A stretch of 64,000 bases of DNA from Paralcaligenes sp. KSB-10 (GTDB lineage: Bacteria; Pseudomonadota; Gammaproteobacteria; Burkholderiales; Burkholderiaceae_B), in assembly GCF_021266465.1 (NCBI RefSeq), contig NZ_CP089848.1:3782001-3846000 (forward strand). Direction: 5' to 3'. The notes under the pieces are model-generated. The model had not been told where the DNA came from. It saw only the letters and a program-made list of their open reading frames with translations, and searched no databases. This document shows, one piece after another, positions 35,541 through 44,598 of the stretch (the stretch's first letter is position 1; the number at the start of each line of letters is the position of its first letter). The translations under genes and the position numbers were made by a program.

Positions 35541-36218
35541 TCAGCCCCTGCCGTGTATGCGCCGTACACCCAGGGATACCGTATAGCAAATAATGAAATA
35601 GACCAGTCCGGCGAAGAACAGGGCCTCTACCACGTCGCCATTGCGTTCGCCGATTCCGTAGGTTTGTCCGAAAAAATCGGCCAGTGCTATCACGTACACC
35701 AGCGAAGTATCCTGGAACAGGATGATACCTTGGGTGAGCAGCAGCGGCACCATGTTGCGAAAGGCCTGAGGCAGGACGACGAGCCGCATCGACTGCCCGT
35801 AGGTCATGCCCAGGGCGTAGGCGGCGTGTTGCTGCCTGCCCGAGACGCTTTGAATGCCGGCGCGGATTATTTCCGAATAATAGGCGGCCTCATACAGGGC
35901 AAAGGCCACCAGCGCCGACACCATGCGCATATCGGTTGCGGCCGATATGCCCAGCAGCGACTGGAACAGGTCTGGAACGATCAGGAAGAACCACAGCAGC
36001 ACCATTACCAGGGGCACCAGGCGAAACACGGTAACGTAAGTGGCGGCCGCAACGTTCAGTATTCGGTAGGAGGACAGCCGCATCAGCGCAACCAGCGTGC
36101 CCCAGACAATGCCCGCCGCCATGGCAACGAAGGTGATCTGCAGCGACACCAGCATTCCGCGGCCAAGCAGGTTGAACGCGTTTGGATTCAGCCAGGTGAA
36201 ATCGAGTCCGAAAATCAT
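35541..36218 (-). CDS. Glutamate/aspartate-type ABC transporter permease (GltK-like)
   Basis: A 225-residue inner-membrane permease with five helices; VTVFRLVPLVMVLLWFF and the EAA loop HAAYALGMTYGQSMRLVVLP are typical of the GltJ/GltK family. It lies 6 bases after the paired permease gene. No ATPase gene follows, although one normally completes this operon. Confidence 0.88.
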   Translation of the reverse strand: MIFGLDFTWLNPNAFNLLGRGMLVSLQITFVAMAAGIVWGTLVALMRLSSYRILNVAAATYVTVFRLVPLVMVLLWFFLIVPDLFQSLLGISAATDMRMVSALVAFALYEAAYYSEIIRAGIQSVSGRQQHAAYALGMTYGQSMRLVVLPQAFRNMVPLLLTQGIILFQDTSLVYVIALADFFGQTYGIGERNGDVVEALFFAGLVYFIICYTVSLGVRRIHGRG

Positions 36219-36224
36219 CGAGGT

Positions 36225-36953
36225 TTATTTCCTTAACGACATGCCAGGGACGCGGCACGCTCTTTCCACCATCCACATGACGGCCATCACGCATACGCTG
36301 ATGACGGCATACAGCAGTGTGACGGCGGTGAACGATTCGTATGAGTGCGCGGTGTAATCGACCAGTTGACGGCCTTGCGCGGCCAGTTCCATGAGCCCTA
36401 TGGTTGAGGCGATCGCCGAGTTCTTGAAGATATTCAGGAATTCGGAGGTAATGGGAGGAAGGACAATGCGAAACGATACGGGCAGCAGTATGTAGCGGTA
36501 GGTTTGCATCATGGTCAGGCCCATGGCCAGCCCGGCGTATTTCTGGCCGCGGGGCAGCGAATTGATGCCGGACCGGACCTGCTCGCAGACGCGTGCCGCC
36601 GTGAATACGCCCAGGCATACGACGGCGGCGATGAATTGCTGGGTAAAAGGGGGCAAGTGCTTGAAATCGACCCCGTACGGCATGATTTCGGGAATGGCGA
36701 AGTACCAGATGAAAAACTGCACCAGCAACGGCACGTTGCGAAACAGTTCGACATAAGCAGCGCCGATTGCGCGCAAGCTGCGGCTGGGCAGAGTGCGCAT
36801 CACGCCCAGCAGGGTTCCCAGCGCCAGCGCAATAAGCCATGCCGACAGGCCCAGCGCCAGGGTTACTTCGAACCCCGATAGCATCCAGTCGAGAAAAGTT
36901 TGGTTCTTGGAGGCGTGTTGCAGGAATACACCCCAATCCCAGTGATATGACAT
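36225..36953 (-). CDS. Glutamate/aspartate-type ABC transporter permease (GltJ-like)
   Basis: A 242-residue permease with the start MSYHWDWGVFLQ, the motif YVELFRNVPLLVQFFIWYF and the EAA loop KYAGLAMGLTMMQTYRYILLP. GltJ and GltK form a heterodimeric channel. The start at 36953 has only a weak ribosome site, but the longer reading from 36995 is not family-like. Confidence 0.88.
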   Translation of the reverse strand: MSYHWDWGVFLQHASKNQTFLDWMLSGFEVTLALGLSAWLIALALGTLLGVMRTLPSRSLRAIGAAYVELFRNVPLLVQFFIWYFAIPEIMPYGVDFKHLPPFTQQFIAAVVCLGVFTAARVCEQVRSGINSLPRGQKYAGLAMGLTMMQTYRYILLPVSFRIVLPPITSEFLNIFKNSAIASTIGLMELAAQGRQLVDYTAHSYESFTAVTLLYAVISVCVMAVMWMVERACRVPGMSLRK

Positions 36954-37016
36954 AGTGCGCTCGCAATACGGTACGGTGCCGGACCCGCCCGGCACCGGTG
37001 ACAGGATGTCGTCTGT

Positions 37017-37940
37017 TTAGTTTACGGCTTTGTCGTTGGGTTCGGCATAGGCTTTCTTGACCAGATCGCTCATGGGCATATTGAAGTTCACGCCCTTCGG
37101 AGGCACCGGGTTCATGAACCATTTGTCGTACAGCTTGGCCATTTCGCCGTCTTTCATCATGCCGGTTATCACGCCGTCGACTTCTTCCTTGAAGACCGGA
37201 TCGCCTTTCTTCATGAAGAAGGCGTAGGGCTCGACGGACTGCGATGTGCCCACGACTTCCCAGTCGTTGGGGTTCTTGGCCAGCGTGCGCGCGCCCGACA
37301 GCAACACATCGTCCATCATGAAGGCCGACACGCGTCCCGACTGCAGTATGAGAAAGGCCTCGGCGTATTCCTTGGCGCTCTGTATGGTCATGTTGGCGTT
37401 GTCGTCGTCATTCATTTTGCGCAGAATCTTTTCGGACGTGGTGCCAGCCAGCGTCACCACCGACTTGCCATGGATGTCCTTGAAATCCTTGATGCCGCTT
37501 TTCTTGTTGACGAGCAGACGGGTTCCGGCGACGAAATAGGTATCGGCGAACTGAACCTGTTCCTGGCGCGACTTCAGGTTGGTTGCCACGCCGCAGGCCA
37601 GATCGACCGTGCCGTTCTGGACCAGCGTAAGGCGGTTCTGGGGCGTCAGCGGCATGAGGCGCACCGGCAGGTCCGGCTTGCCCACATCGGTCTTGATCTT
37701 GGCGATGATCTTGTTGCAAATGTCTTGCGCGAAACCGATGGGTTTCTGGTTCTCGTCATAATAGGAAAAGGGGATCGACGAAGTTCGGTGGCCGATGACC
37801 AGAATGTTATTGCTTTTGATCTTGCTGAGTGTGGGGCTTTTGCTGACATCTATCGCGGCCTGGGCGCAGGCCGCAACGGAGAGCAGGCCTAGCGCTGTGC
37901 CCAGCAATGCCGCCTTGAAGGATGATTTTGCTGCGTTCAT
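37017..37940 (-). CDS. Glutamate/aspartate-type ABC transporter substrate-binding protein (GltI-like)
   Basis: A 307-residue periplasmic receptor with a signal peptide ending CAQAA near residue 28, then ILVIGHRTSSIPFSYYDENQ and PIGFAQDICNKI, the beginning of the GltI/DEBP family. The pocket segment DLACGVATNLKSRQEQVQF is also typical (normally TNN in glutamate binders). It is the first gene of the gltIJK-like operon. The ligand may be an acidic amino acid or a related compound; the neighbouring aminotransferase and C45 hydrolase suggest something less usual. Confidence 0.9.
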   Translation of the reverse strand: MNAAKSSFKAALLGTALGLLSVAACAQAAIDVSKSPTLSKIKSNNILVIGHRTSSIPFSYYDENQKPIGFAQDICNKIIAKIKTDVGKPDLPVRLMPLTPQNRLTLVQNGTVDLACGVATNLKSRQEQVQFADTYFVAGTRLLVNKKSGIKDFKDIHGKSVVTLAGTTSEKILRKMNDDDNANMTIQSAKEYAEAFLILQSGRVSAFMMDDVLLSGARTLAKNPNDWEVVGTSQSVEPYAFFMKKGDPVFKEEVDGVITGMMKDGEMAKLYDKWFMNPVPPKGVNFNMPMSDLVKKAYAEPNDKAVN

Positions 37941-37984
37941 GGTTTGTCTCCTGTTTTACGGAAAGTAAATTCTTTGGATTTGTT

Positions 37985-37999
37985 GCCGTGTTGCACGGC
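37985..37999 (-). terminator. Small hairpin after the aminotransferase gene
   Basis: GCCGTG and CACGGC pair around a 3-base loop, beginning two bases after the aminotransferase stop codon on the minus strand. No U-run follows. It may be a weak terminator separating this gene from the transport operon. Confidence 0.4.
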
Positions 38000-38000
38000 T

Positions 38001-39329
38001 TTATTTCTGCGGTAAGACTTCTTTTATCGTCTGGGTGAGGCGATTTACGATTTCACTGATGTCGGCGCCGGTGCAAATAAAGGGAGGGGCAAGCAATACG
38101 TGATCGCCTTGTTTGCCGTCGATGGTGCCGCCGGACGGATACATCAGCAGGCCGTTGGCCATGGCCTGGGTTTTTAGCAGGGCATGGAGTTTCTGTTTCG
38201 GGTCGATCGGGGCCTTGGTGTTTTTGTCTTGCACGAACTCTATTCCCGTGAAGAGTCCGCGACCGCGTATATCGCCCACATTGGGGTGGGCATCGAGCGC
38301 GTCGTGCAGTTCGGCGCGCAGCTGAGTACCGCGTGCCTGTACGTTGGCCAGGAGATTGTCGGCCTGTATGGCCCGTTGAACCGCCAATGCCGCGGCGCAG
38401 GCGGTGGCGTGACCCATATAGGTGTGGCCGTGTTGGAAAAAGCCGCTGCCGGCGACGATTGCGTCGTAGATCCGGTCGCTGGCGACCATGGCGCCTATGG
38501 GCTGATAGCCTGCGCCCAGGCCTTTGGCAATAGCGATGATGTCGGGCACGACCTGGTCTTCGGCGCAGGCAAACAGGTGGCCGGTGCGGCCCATGCCGGA
38601 CATGACTTCGTCGAGAATCAGCAGGAGGCCATGGTGGTCGCAGACTTGCCGGATGCGCTGCAGATACGTCTTGACCGGAGGCAGGGCGCCGGCGGTGGCG
38701 CCCACCACGGTTTCCGCCACAAAGGCCGCCACGTTTTCAGGGCCGAGTTCAAGTATTTTTTGTTCCAGCTCATCGGCCAGGCGCGCGGCGTACTGCTCTT
38801 CGGTTTCCGTCGCGAGCTGGTCGCGGTAGGCGTAGCACGGCGAAACGTGATGGGCGGGAACCAGCAGTGGCAAGAACGGTTCGCGGCGCCAGGCGTTGCC
38901 GCCAATGGCCAGGGCGCCCAGGGTGTTGCCGTGATAGCTCTGCCGCCGTGCGATGAAGTGTTTGCGCGCAGGCTGCCCGATTTCCACAAAATACTGCCGG
39001 GCGAGCTTGAGGGAAGCTTCTACGGCTTCCGATCCGCCGGATACAAAGTAAACATGGTTCAGATCGCCGGGCGAGTGCTGTTGCAGGAAATCGGCCAGCT
39101 CTTCGGCGGGCCGCGTAGTGAAAAATGAGGAATGGGCGTAGGCAAGCTGGTCCAGCTGCTGTTTGATGGCCTTGATGACGGCGGGGTGGCCGTGGCCGAG
39201 GCACGATACCGCGGCGCCGCCGGAGGCGTCGATGTAGCTTCTGTTGTGCTGATCGAATAGTTCTATACCTTGGCCCCGAACGGCAAAATCGAGTTGTTGT
39301 TTGGGATTTCGGTGGAAAACGTGCGTCAT
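38001..39329 (-). CDS. Class III pyridoxal-phosphate aminotransferase
   Basis: A 442-residue aminotransferase of the class III (omega) group. Visible motifs are YIDASGGAAVSCLGHGHP at the N-terminus, YFVSGGSEAVEASLKLARQ for phosphate binding, LLILDEVMSGMGRTG for the PLP-nitrogen Asp, and DIIAIAKGLGAGYQPIGA with the PLP-lysine. It transfers an amino group, typically from a non-alpha amine, to pyruvate or 2-oxoglutarate. It lies next to a gltIJK-like transport operon and is divergent from an RpiR regulator, suggesting catabolism of the imported compound. Confidence 0.88.
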   Translation of the reverse strand: MTHVFHRNPKQQLDFAVRGQGIELFDQHNRSYIDASGGAAVSCLGHGHPAVIKAIKQQLDQLAYAHSSFFTTRPAEELADFLQQHSPGDLNHVYFVSGGSEAVEASLKLARQYFVEIGQPARKHFIARRQSYHGNTLGALAIGGNAWRREPFLPLLVPAHHVSPCYAYRDQLATETEEQYAARLADELEQKILELGPENVAAFVAETVVGATAGALPPVKTYLQRIRQVCDHHGLLLILDEVMSGMGRTGHLFACAEDQVVPDIIAIAKGLGAGYQPIGAMVASDRIYDAIVAGSGFFQHGHTYMGHATACAAALAVQRAIQADNLLANVQARGTQLRAELHDALDAHPNVGDIRGRGLFTGIEFVQDKNTKAPIDPKQKLHALLKTQAMANGLLMYPSGGTIDGKQGDHVLLAPPFICTGADISEIVNRLTQTIKEVLPQK

Positions 39330-39631
39330 GATTTGCTCTAAAGATGAATTCAACAATTGTTTCTTATATAATATATAAAGAAACAAATAAATCAATACGA
39401 TTAATCCCTCGGCATATGCGGCCTGCTCAGTGACGGGTGCAGGTTGTTACGATTTTGACGGCGGCATTTTTATGCGCTCGACTCTAATAGCGCTATCGCT
39501 TGCACCTGTTCAGGCGATTCGTGGCATGCTCATTGCACCCGCTTTCGCGTGGGCTGGTTTTGCCATGGAGACGACAGCCATGGCTCGATATTCCGGGTTT
39601 TTTCGCCAACCGTTGTTTTTTTACATATCTT
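39330..39631. promoter_or_regulatory. Divergent control region with a 9-bp-arm palindrome
   Basis: These 302 bases contain no gene. A perfect inverted repeat, TTGTTTCTT (39357-39365) and AAGAAACAA (39378-39386), encloses a 12-base A/T centre, 28 bases before the aminotransferase ATG. The place and symmetry fit an operator for the divergently encoded RpiR regulator; the A/T centre may contain the -10 box of the aminotransferase promoter. Confidence 0.6.
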
Positions 39632-40504
39632 ATGAACGAGAATAATCCACCGCAACATCTCGACGAACTGGTTGCATTGGTGCAGCGGGAATTCCCGCGC
39701 ATGACGCAGCAATTTCAGGTGGGCGCGAAGTATCTGATCGATTTTCCCGCCGAAGTGCCTATCGCCTCCATGCGCAAGATTGCCGGGCAGGCGGGGGTGC
39801 AGCCGGCTACGCTGGTGCGCTTGGCGCAGCATCTGGGATTCGAGGGCTGGGAACCCTTGAAAGAGGTGTTTGTGCAGTCTTTTCGGCAAACGCCCAAGCT
39901 TTATACGATGCAGGCCAGGAAAGTGGTCCGGTCCAAGAATCCGCGCACGATGGTGGGCAAGACTTTGGCTTCGCAAGCGCGCAATCTGGCCTTGCTCGAT
40001 GAATTGAACGGCGAGCGGCTGCCGGGGGCCGTCGACTTGTTGCTCAAGGCTCGTCGAGTGCATGTGGCGGGCTTCAGATCCTGTTTTGCGCCGGCCTTTG
40101 CATTCCATTATTTGTACCGCTTGTTCCGTCCCTCGGTGCTTATGTTGCGCGGCGATGCCGGCACGCTGGAAATGGAAGTCCGTGCGCTGGATGCGGCGGA
40201 CGCGGTCGTAGTGATAAGTTTCGCGCCGTATTCGCAAGAGGCGTTGCAGGTGGCGCAGGCGGCGCACAAAGCGGGTTGCAAGGTGCTTGCGATATGCGAT
40301 AGCGTACTTGCTCCCATGGCCCACGAGGCTGATGGAGTGTTGTTGTTTTCAACCGAAACACCATCGTTCTTCCCCTCTGTGGCGGCCGCGCAGGCGCTGA
40401 TCGAGGTGCTGATCGAACAGTTGATGGTCAAAAGCGGCAAACAGGCGGTCAGCGAGATCGAGCTGGCCGAAACACAATTGCATCAGACCGGTGCCTATTT
40501 ATAA
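39632..40504 (+). CDS. RpiR/MurR-family transcriptional regulator
   Basis: A 290-residue regulator with an N-terminal RpiR helix-turn-helix (IASMRKIAGQAGVQPATLVRLAQHLGF, cited by AGQAGVQPATLVRLAQHLG) and a C-terminal SIS domain (VHVAGFRSCFAPAFAF, VVVISFAPYSQEALQVA). SIS domains usually bind phosphosugars, but RpiR-type proteins next to amino acid transporters also occur. It probably binds the palindrome upstream of the divergent aminotransferase gene. The C45 gene follows 30 bases later. Confidence 0.87.
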   Translation: MNENNPPQHLDELVALVQREFPRMTQQFQVGAKYLIDFPAEVPIASMRKIAGQAGVQPATLVRLAQHLGFEGWEPLKEVFVQSFRQTPKLYTMQARKVVRSKNPRTMVGKTLASQARNLALLDELNGERLPGAVDLLLKARRVHVAGFRSCFAPAFAFHYLYRLFRPSVLMLRGDAGTLEMEVRALDAADAVVVISFAPYSQEALQVAQAAHKAGCKVLAICDSVLAPMAHEADGVLLFSTETPSFFPSVAAAQALIEVLIEQLMVKSGKQAVSEIELAETQLHQTGAYL

Positions 40505-40534
40505 TATTTACAGGTTACAAGCGGGTTTTTTTTT

Positions 40535-41548
40535 ATGTTGTCCTTGATTCAGCTGTCGGGTTCTCCTTATGACGTGGGCCAGTCGCTGGGGAAGTTCGGC
40601 GCCGAAGCGGCACACGCCCATCTGGTTTCGTCCCATGCCTGGCAAAGTGTAATGGCATGGAAAGGCACGCTGCAGGCGCGCGCCATGTCGGCGATGGTGC
40701 GAGAACATTTTCCTTCGATCTGGAATGAGCTCGACGGATTGGCCGCGGGGCTTGAGCTGCCGCTCGAAGAAGTGGTGTTGTGGAATTGCCGCGGCGATGT
40801 CTGGGCCATGGCTCCCGATGGCTGTACTACGGTGCAAGTACCTTTGGCGTGCGGCCCGCGCATTACTCATAATGAAGACGGCGATCCGGCGTTTGCGGGG
40901 CATTGCGCTATTGCCGAAATCGCAATCGACCAGGGCTCGCATTTTGCGTCTTTTGTGTATCCGGCTTCTATTCCCGGACATACTTTTGCGGTAACGGAAA
41001 CCGGCCTGGTCATGACGGTGAATAATCTGCGCTGGCGCCAGGTGGCCGTGGGCGTACCGCGCATGGTGTTGACACGGGCGGTGCTGGATCAGGGCAGTGT
41101 GCCTGCGGCGCTGAGTTTGTTGCGCACCATCCCTCGGGCGGGAGGCTTCCATTTAAGTCTGGCGCAGCGCGGGCAGCCGGATTTGCTAAGCGTGGAGTTC
41201 AGCACGATGGGTGTTTCCAGCCAGCCTGTGCAGATTCCCTCTTTGCACGCCAATCATGCAATACATGCTTCGATGCGTGATTTTCCGCAGATTATTACGA
41301 AGTCGTCGCTGTGTCGCCAGCAGTCGGGCGATGCAATGCTGGACACGGCACAGGATCCTCTGGCGATCCTGGCGGATCAGCGCAACGCGGACTTTCCTGT
41401 TTATCGCAACGCGCTCGATGACAGCGACGGTGAAAACACCATGGCCACTGCCGATATGCACGTCGGGGCCGATGCGGTGCGCTGGCAGGTTTATGAACGT
41501 CCCGGAGAGCCGGCGCGTTTCCAGTTGATCGATGCCCGGATCCGCTAA
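40535..41548 (+). CDS. C45-type autoproteolytic acyltransferase/hydrolase
   Basis: A 337-residue Ntn-hydrolase of the acyl-CoA:6-aminopenicillanate acyltransferase-like (peptidase C45) family. The predicted autoprocessing site is Gly96-Cys97 in APDGCTTVQ, so Cys97 would be the N-terminal nucleophile of the mature large subunit; THNEDGDP follows, as in the family. Such enzymes cleave or form amide bonds between an acyl group and an amino compound. It follows the RpiR gene and faces amino acid transport and aminotransferase genes, so hydrolysis of an N-acyl amino acid or amine is a reasonable inference. No signal peptide is seen. Confidence 0.82.
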   Translation: MLSLIQLSGSPYDVGQSLGKFGAEAAHAHLVSSHAWQSVMAWKGTLQARAMSAMVREHFPSIWNELDGLAAGLELPLEEVVLWNCRGDVWAMAPDGCTTVQVPLACGPRITHNEDGDPAFAGHCAIAEIAIDQGSHFASFVYPASIPGHTFAVTETGLVMTVNNLRWRQVAVGVPRMVLTRAVLDQGSVPAALSLLRTIPRAGGFHLSLAQRGQPDLLSVEFSTMGVSSQPVQIPSLHANHAIHASMRDFPQIITKSSLCRQQSGDAMLDTAQDPLAILADQRNADFPVYRNALDDSDGENTMATADMHVGADAVRWQVYERPGEPARFQLIDARIR

Positions 41549-41565
41549 GGGATCAATCTCGGTAT

Positions 41566-42129
41566 CTACTGTTTGGCCAGGCGGCCCAGGGCGTCTCCCG
41601 TGACCCTGACGATCCGCCAGTCGGGCAGGATTTCGGCGCCATGGCGTTTGTAGAAATCGATGGCATTCTGGTTCCAGTCCAACACCGTCCATTCGAAGCG
41701 GCCGCAATCCAGTTCGATGGCAAGCCGAGCAAGGTGCCTTAAAGCCATGCTGCCCAGGCCTTTTCCCCGATGCGCCGGTTGAACGTAAATATCTTCGAGA
41801 TAGAGACCGCGTTTGTCGAGAAAACTGGAGTAATTGTGAAACCACATAACGTAGGCGACCGGCCGGTCCGGCTCGGCTTCGGCATGGATGACCAGACAGT
41901 TCGCCGCGGGATGCCGGCCGAAAAGACTGTTGCGCAGGCTGCCTTCGTTCGCTTTGAATATTTCAGTCAGTTTCTCGAATGTGGCCATTTCGAGCATCAG
42001 CGCGTGTATGTGAGGGATGTCCTGTTCGCGGGCGGGCCGCAGATGGTAATGCTCCTGCATTGATCCGTGCTTGGCCGGCGTGTAGCTGGCCGGCGCCTGA
42101 GGCTGGTAACCGCTGTTTACGTCTTTCAC
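41566..42129 (-). CDS. GNAT-family N-acetyltransferase
   Basis: A 187-residue acetyltransferase with the acetyl-CoA loop PAHRGKGLGSMAL and the C-terminal WNQNAIDFYKRHGAE. It resembles the diamine acetyltransferase-like group (YLEDIYVQPAHRG). A GTG start at 42129 has AAAGGAACAG at good distance; an ATG at 42060 would give 164 residues and lies at the point where family similarity starts, so either may be used. Substrate unknown. Confidence 0.8.
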   Translation of the reverse strand: MKDVNSGYQPQAPASYTPAKHGSMQEHYHLRPAREQDIPHIHALMLEMATFEKLTEIFKANEGSLRNSLFGRHPAANCLVIHAEAEPDRPVAYVMWFHNYSSFLDKRGLYLEDIYVQPAHRGKGLGSMALRHLARLAIELDCGRFEWTVLDWNQNAIDFYKRHGAEILPDWRIVRVTGDALGRLAKQ

Positions 42130-42301
42130 ACCTGTTCCTTTGTTTGGCGCTATGCTTGGGTTGAGGCTTGTTTTGTTATTGTATTGGAAGGGCGCGATCT
42201 TCCGTTCGTCGAGTCGGCAGGGAACCGTTTTCCGGCGCGCGAGTCATAGCAGGGGCGGCTCTTGTGTCCGTCCATGGCTTATACAACAAGGAGTTTAAAG
42301 T

Positions 42302-42604
42302 ATGTCTTTATCGAATCGTGGATGGCAGCAGGCAATCGCTGCCGGTTTGGTTCTGACTTCGGCTTATTCCGTGACCGCAATCGCCCAGGAGGCCAGTGCT
42401 TCGGGCGAGGTGCGCCGCGTCGACGCCGCCGAAGGGAAAATCACAATCAAGCATGGTGCGATCGCCGATCTGCAATTACCGGCCATGACGCTGGTGTATC
42501 AGATCGATCCCGCCTTGCTCAAGGGCATACAGGCGGGGGACAAGGTCAGCTTTACCGCCAAGCGCGACAATGGCAAATATGTGGTGACGAAAATCAAGAA
42601 GTAA
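42302..42604 (+). CDS. CusF-like periplasmic copper-binding protein with altered site
   Basis: A 100-residue protein with a signal peptide ending TAIAQ near residue 29 and a small beta-barrel like CusF/CopK-type copper proteins: GEVRRVDAAEGKITIKHG, then LQLPAMTLVYQI. In CusF the metal is held by His, two Met and a Trp cap; here the His (KHG) and first Met (PAMT) are kept, but the Trp position is Leu and the second Met is Leu. Copper binding may therefore be weak or different. No efflux genes are adjacent. AAGGAG precedes the ATG. Confidence 0.75.
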   Translation: MSLSNRGWQQAIAAGLVLTSAYSVTAIAQEASASGEVRRVDAAEGKITIKHGAIADLQLPAMTLVYQIDPALLKGIQAGDKVSFTAKRDNGKYVVTKIKK

Positions 42605-42638
42605 GCGGCACCGCAAAAATCATCCCCGCCTCCGCCGT

Positions 42639-42679
42639 GCCTGGATCGTCGCGGCGCAATGGGCGGCGACCCAGGCATC
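42639..42679. terminator. Hairpin between the convergent cusF-like and hslU genes
   Basis: GCCTGGATCGTCGC pairs with GCGGCGACCCAGGC over 13 of 14 positions. It lies in the 86-base gap between convergent genes and could terminate both, although there is no clear T-run. Confidence 0.45.
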
Positions 42680-42690
42680 CAACTGATCGG

Positions 42691-44022
42691 CTACAGCACA
42701 TACCGTGCCAGGTCCTGGCTGTTCGCGGCTTCTTCCAGCTTGTCGTTCACGTAAGCGGCATCGATGGTGACATTGCGGCCGCTGCTTGCGGTGGCGTCGA
42801 ACGACAAGTCTTCGAGCAGCTTTTCCATGACGGTATACAGGCGTCGGGCACCAATGTTCTCGGTGCGTTCGTTGACATCGAAGGCCAGTTCGGCCAATCT
42901 TTTTACGCCTTCGTCAGTGAACGTAAGCGTAACGTCTTCGGTGGCCATCAGCGCGCTGTATTGCTTGGTCAGCGAGGCGTCCGTGTCGCACAGTATGCGC
43001 ACGAAGTCTTCCGCCGATAAAGAATCGAGCTCGACCCGGATCGGAAAACGGCCTTGCAGTTCCGGTATCAGGTCCGACGGGCGCGACAAGTGAAAAGCGC
43101 CCGAAGCGATGAACAGAATGTGGTCGGTGCGCACTACGCCGTATTTGGTGTTGACGGTGGTGCCTTCGACCAAAGGCAGCAGATCGCGCTGCACGCCTTG
43201 GCGCGACACATCCCCGCCCGCGTGCTCCTGGCGCGAAGCGATTTTGTCGATTTCATCAAGAAAGACAATGCCGTTCTGTTCGGCATTCGTGACGGCAACC
43301 GTGCGCAGATCTTCTTCGTTGATGCGTCGCGAAGCTTCTTCTTCGGTCAATAGCTTGAAGGCCTCTTTGATGGGCATTTTGCGTGATTTCTTTTTGTCGC
43401 GCCCCATGCCTGCAAACATGCCTTTGAGCTGCTCGGTCATTTCTTCCATGCCGGGAGGCGCCATGATTTCCATTTGCGGCGCCATTTGAGCCACTTCAAT
43501 CTCGATTTCCATATCGTCGATTTTGTGTTCGCGCAGCCGCTTGCGAAACGTCTGCCGCGCAGCATTGTCTTCGCGTTCAGGTTCGCCGTGGGCGTTGCGC
43601 GGCGGCGAGACCAGCACATCGAGTATGCGATCCTCGGCGGCGTCTTCGGCCAGGCTGCGTACGCGGCGCATTTCAATGTCGCGCGTCTGCTTGATCGAGA
43701 TTTCAACCAGGTCCCGGATAATTGTATCGACGTCGCGGCCCACGTAACCGACTTCGGTGAATTTGGTGGCTTCGATCTTGATGAATGGCGCGTTGGCGAG
43801 CTTGGCCAGGCGGCGCGCGATTTCGGTTTTGCCCACACCGGTGGGCCCGATCATCAGGATGTTCTTGGGCAGAATTTCGGTGCGCAAAGGTTCGGGCACT
43901 TGCTGGCGCCGCCAGCGGTTGCGCAGGGCAACGGCAACGGAACGCTTGGCGCGGTTTTGCCCGACGATGTTTTTATCGAGTTCGGAGACGATTTCCCCGG
44001 GAGTCATGGTGGTAGCTGACAT
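42691..44022 (-). CDS. hslU: ATP-dependent protease ATPase subunit HslU (ClpY)
   Basis: A 443-residue AAA+ unfoldase, the same length as E. coli HslU. Walker A is GPTGVGKTE, the pore motif is GYVGRD, Walker B is [11 protein letters not shown], and the C-terminal tail ends DLARYVL, which inserts into HslV. It forms a hexamer that unfolds substrates for the HslV peptidase. The start at 44022 is 19 bases after the hslV stop and both are driven by a heat-shock promoter. Confidence 0.97.
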   Translation of the reverse strand: MSATTMTPGEIVSELDKNIVGQNRAKRSVAVALRNRWRRQQVPEPLRTEILPKNILMIGPTGVGKTEIARRLAKLANAPFIKIEATKFTEVGYVGRDVDTIIRDLVEISIKQTRDIEMRRVRSLAEDAAEDRILDVLVSPPRNAHGEPEREDNAARQTFRKRLREHKIDDMEIEIEVAQMAPQMEIMAPPGMEEMTEQLKGMFAGMGRDKKKSRKMPIKEAFKLLTEEEASRRINEEDLRTVAVTNAEQNGIVFLDEIDKIASRQEHAGGDVSRQGVQRDLLPLVEGTTVNTKYGVVRTDHILFIASGAFHLSRPSDLIPELQGRFPIRVELDSLSAEDFVRILCDTDASLTKQYSALMATEDVTLTFTDEGVKRLAELAFDVNERTENIGARRLYTVMEKLLEDLSFDATASSGRNVTIDAAYVNDKLEEAANSQDLARYVL

Positions 44023-44041
44023 GGTGACAGGTGTTCGGCGT

Positions 44042-44575
44042 TTAAAGGGTTTCGACGATGTGGTTTTGATTTGTGTAAATACACAAATCGCCGGCGATTT
44101 CGAGCGATTTCTTGACGATATCGGCTGGCGCCATGTCGGTGTTGTGGAGCAGGGCGAGGGCGGCCGATTGCGCGTAGGCGCCGCCCGAACCAATGGCTGC
44201 CATGCCGTGTTCGGGTTCGAGCACATCGCCGTTGCCGGTCAGCACCAGGGTATGTTCGCTGTCGGCCACGATCAGCATGGCTTCGAGGCGGCGCAGCGCG
44301 CGATCGGTGCGCCAGTCGCGAGTCAGTTCGACGGCGGCTCGCATCAGGTGGCCTTGGTGTTTTTCGAGCTTGGCTTCGAAGCGTTCCTGCAGGGTGAATG
44401 CGTCGGCGGTCGCGCCGGCGAAACCTGCCAGCACCTTGTCGTGATACAAGCGGCGGATTTTGCGCGCGGTGGCCTTGATGACGATGTTGCCCAAGGTCAC
44501 CTGGCCGTCGCCGCCCAAGGCCACTTGATTGCCGCGGCGAACGCTGATGATGGTTGTGGCGTGAAATTGTTCCAT
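44042..44575 (-). CDS. hslV: ATP-dependent protease peptidase subunit HslV (ClpQ)
   Basis: A 177-residue proteasome-like peptidase. The mature protein should begin at Thr7 in TTIISVRRG after removal of the short MEQFHA leader, the form usual in betaproteobacteria; E. coli removes only Met. Other family parts are [11 protein letters not shown] and [12 protein letters not shown]. It forms a double hexamer capped by HslU and degrades misfolded proteins in heat stress. Confidence 0.97.
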   Translation of the reverse strand: MEQFHATTIISVRRGNQVALGGDGQVTLGNIVIKATARKIRRLYHDKVLAGFAGATADAFTLQERFEAKLEKHQGHLMRAAVELTRDWRTDRALRRLEAMLIVADSEHTLVLTGNGDVLEPEHGMAAIGSGGAYAQSAALALLHNTDMAPADIVKKSLEIAGDLCIYTNQNHIVETL

Positions 44576-44598
44576 GGATTTCTTCCTTTGAACCTAGC

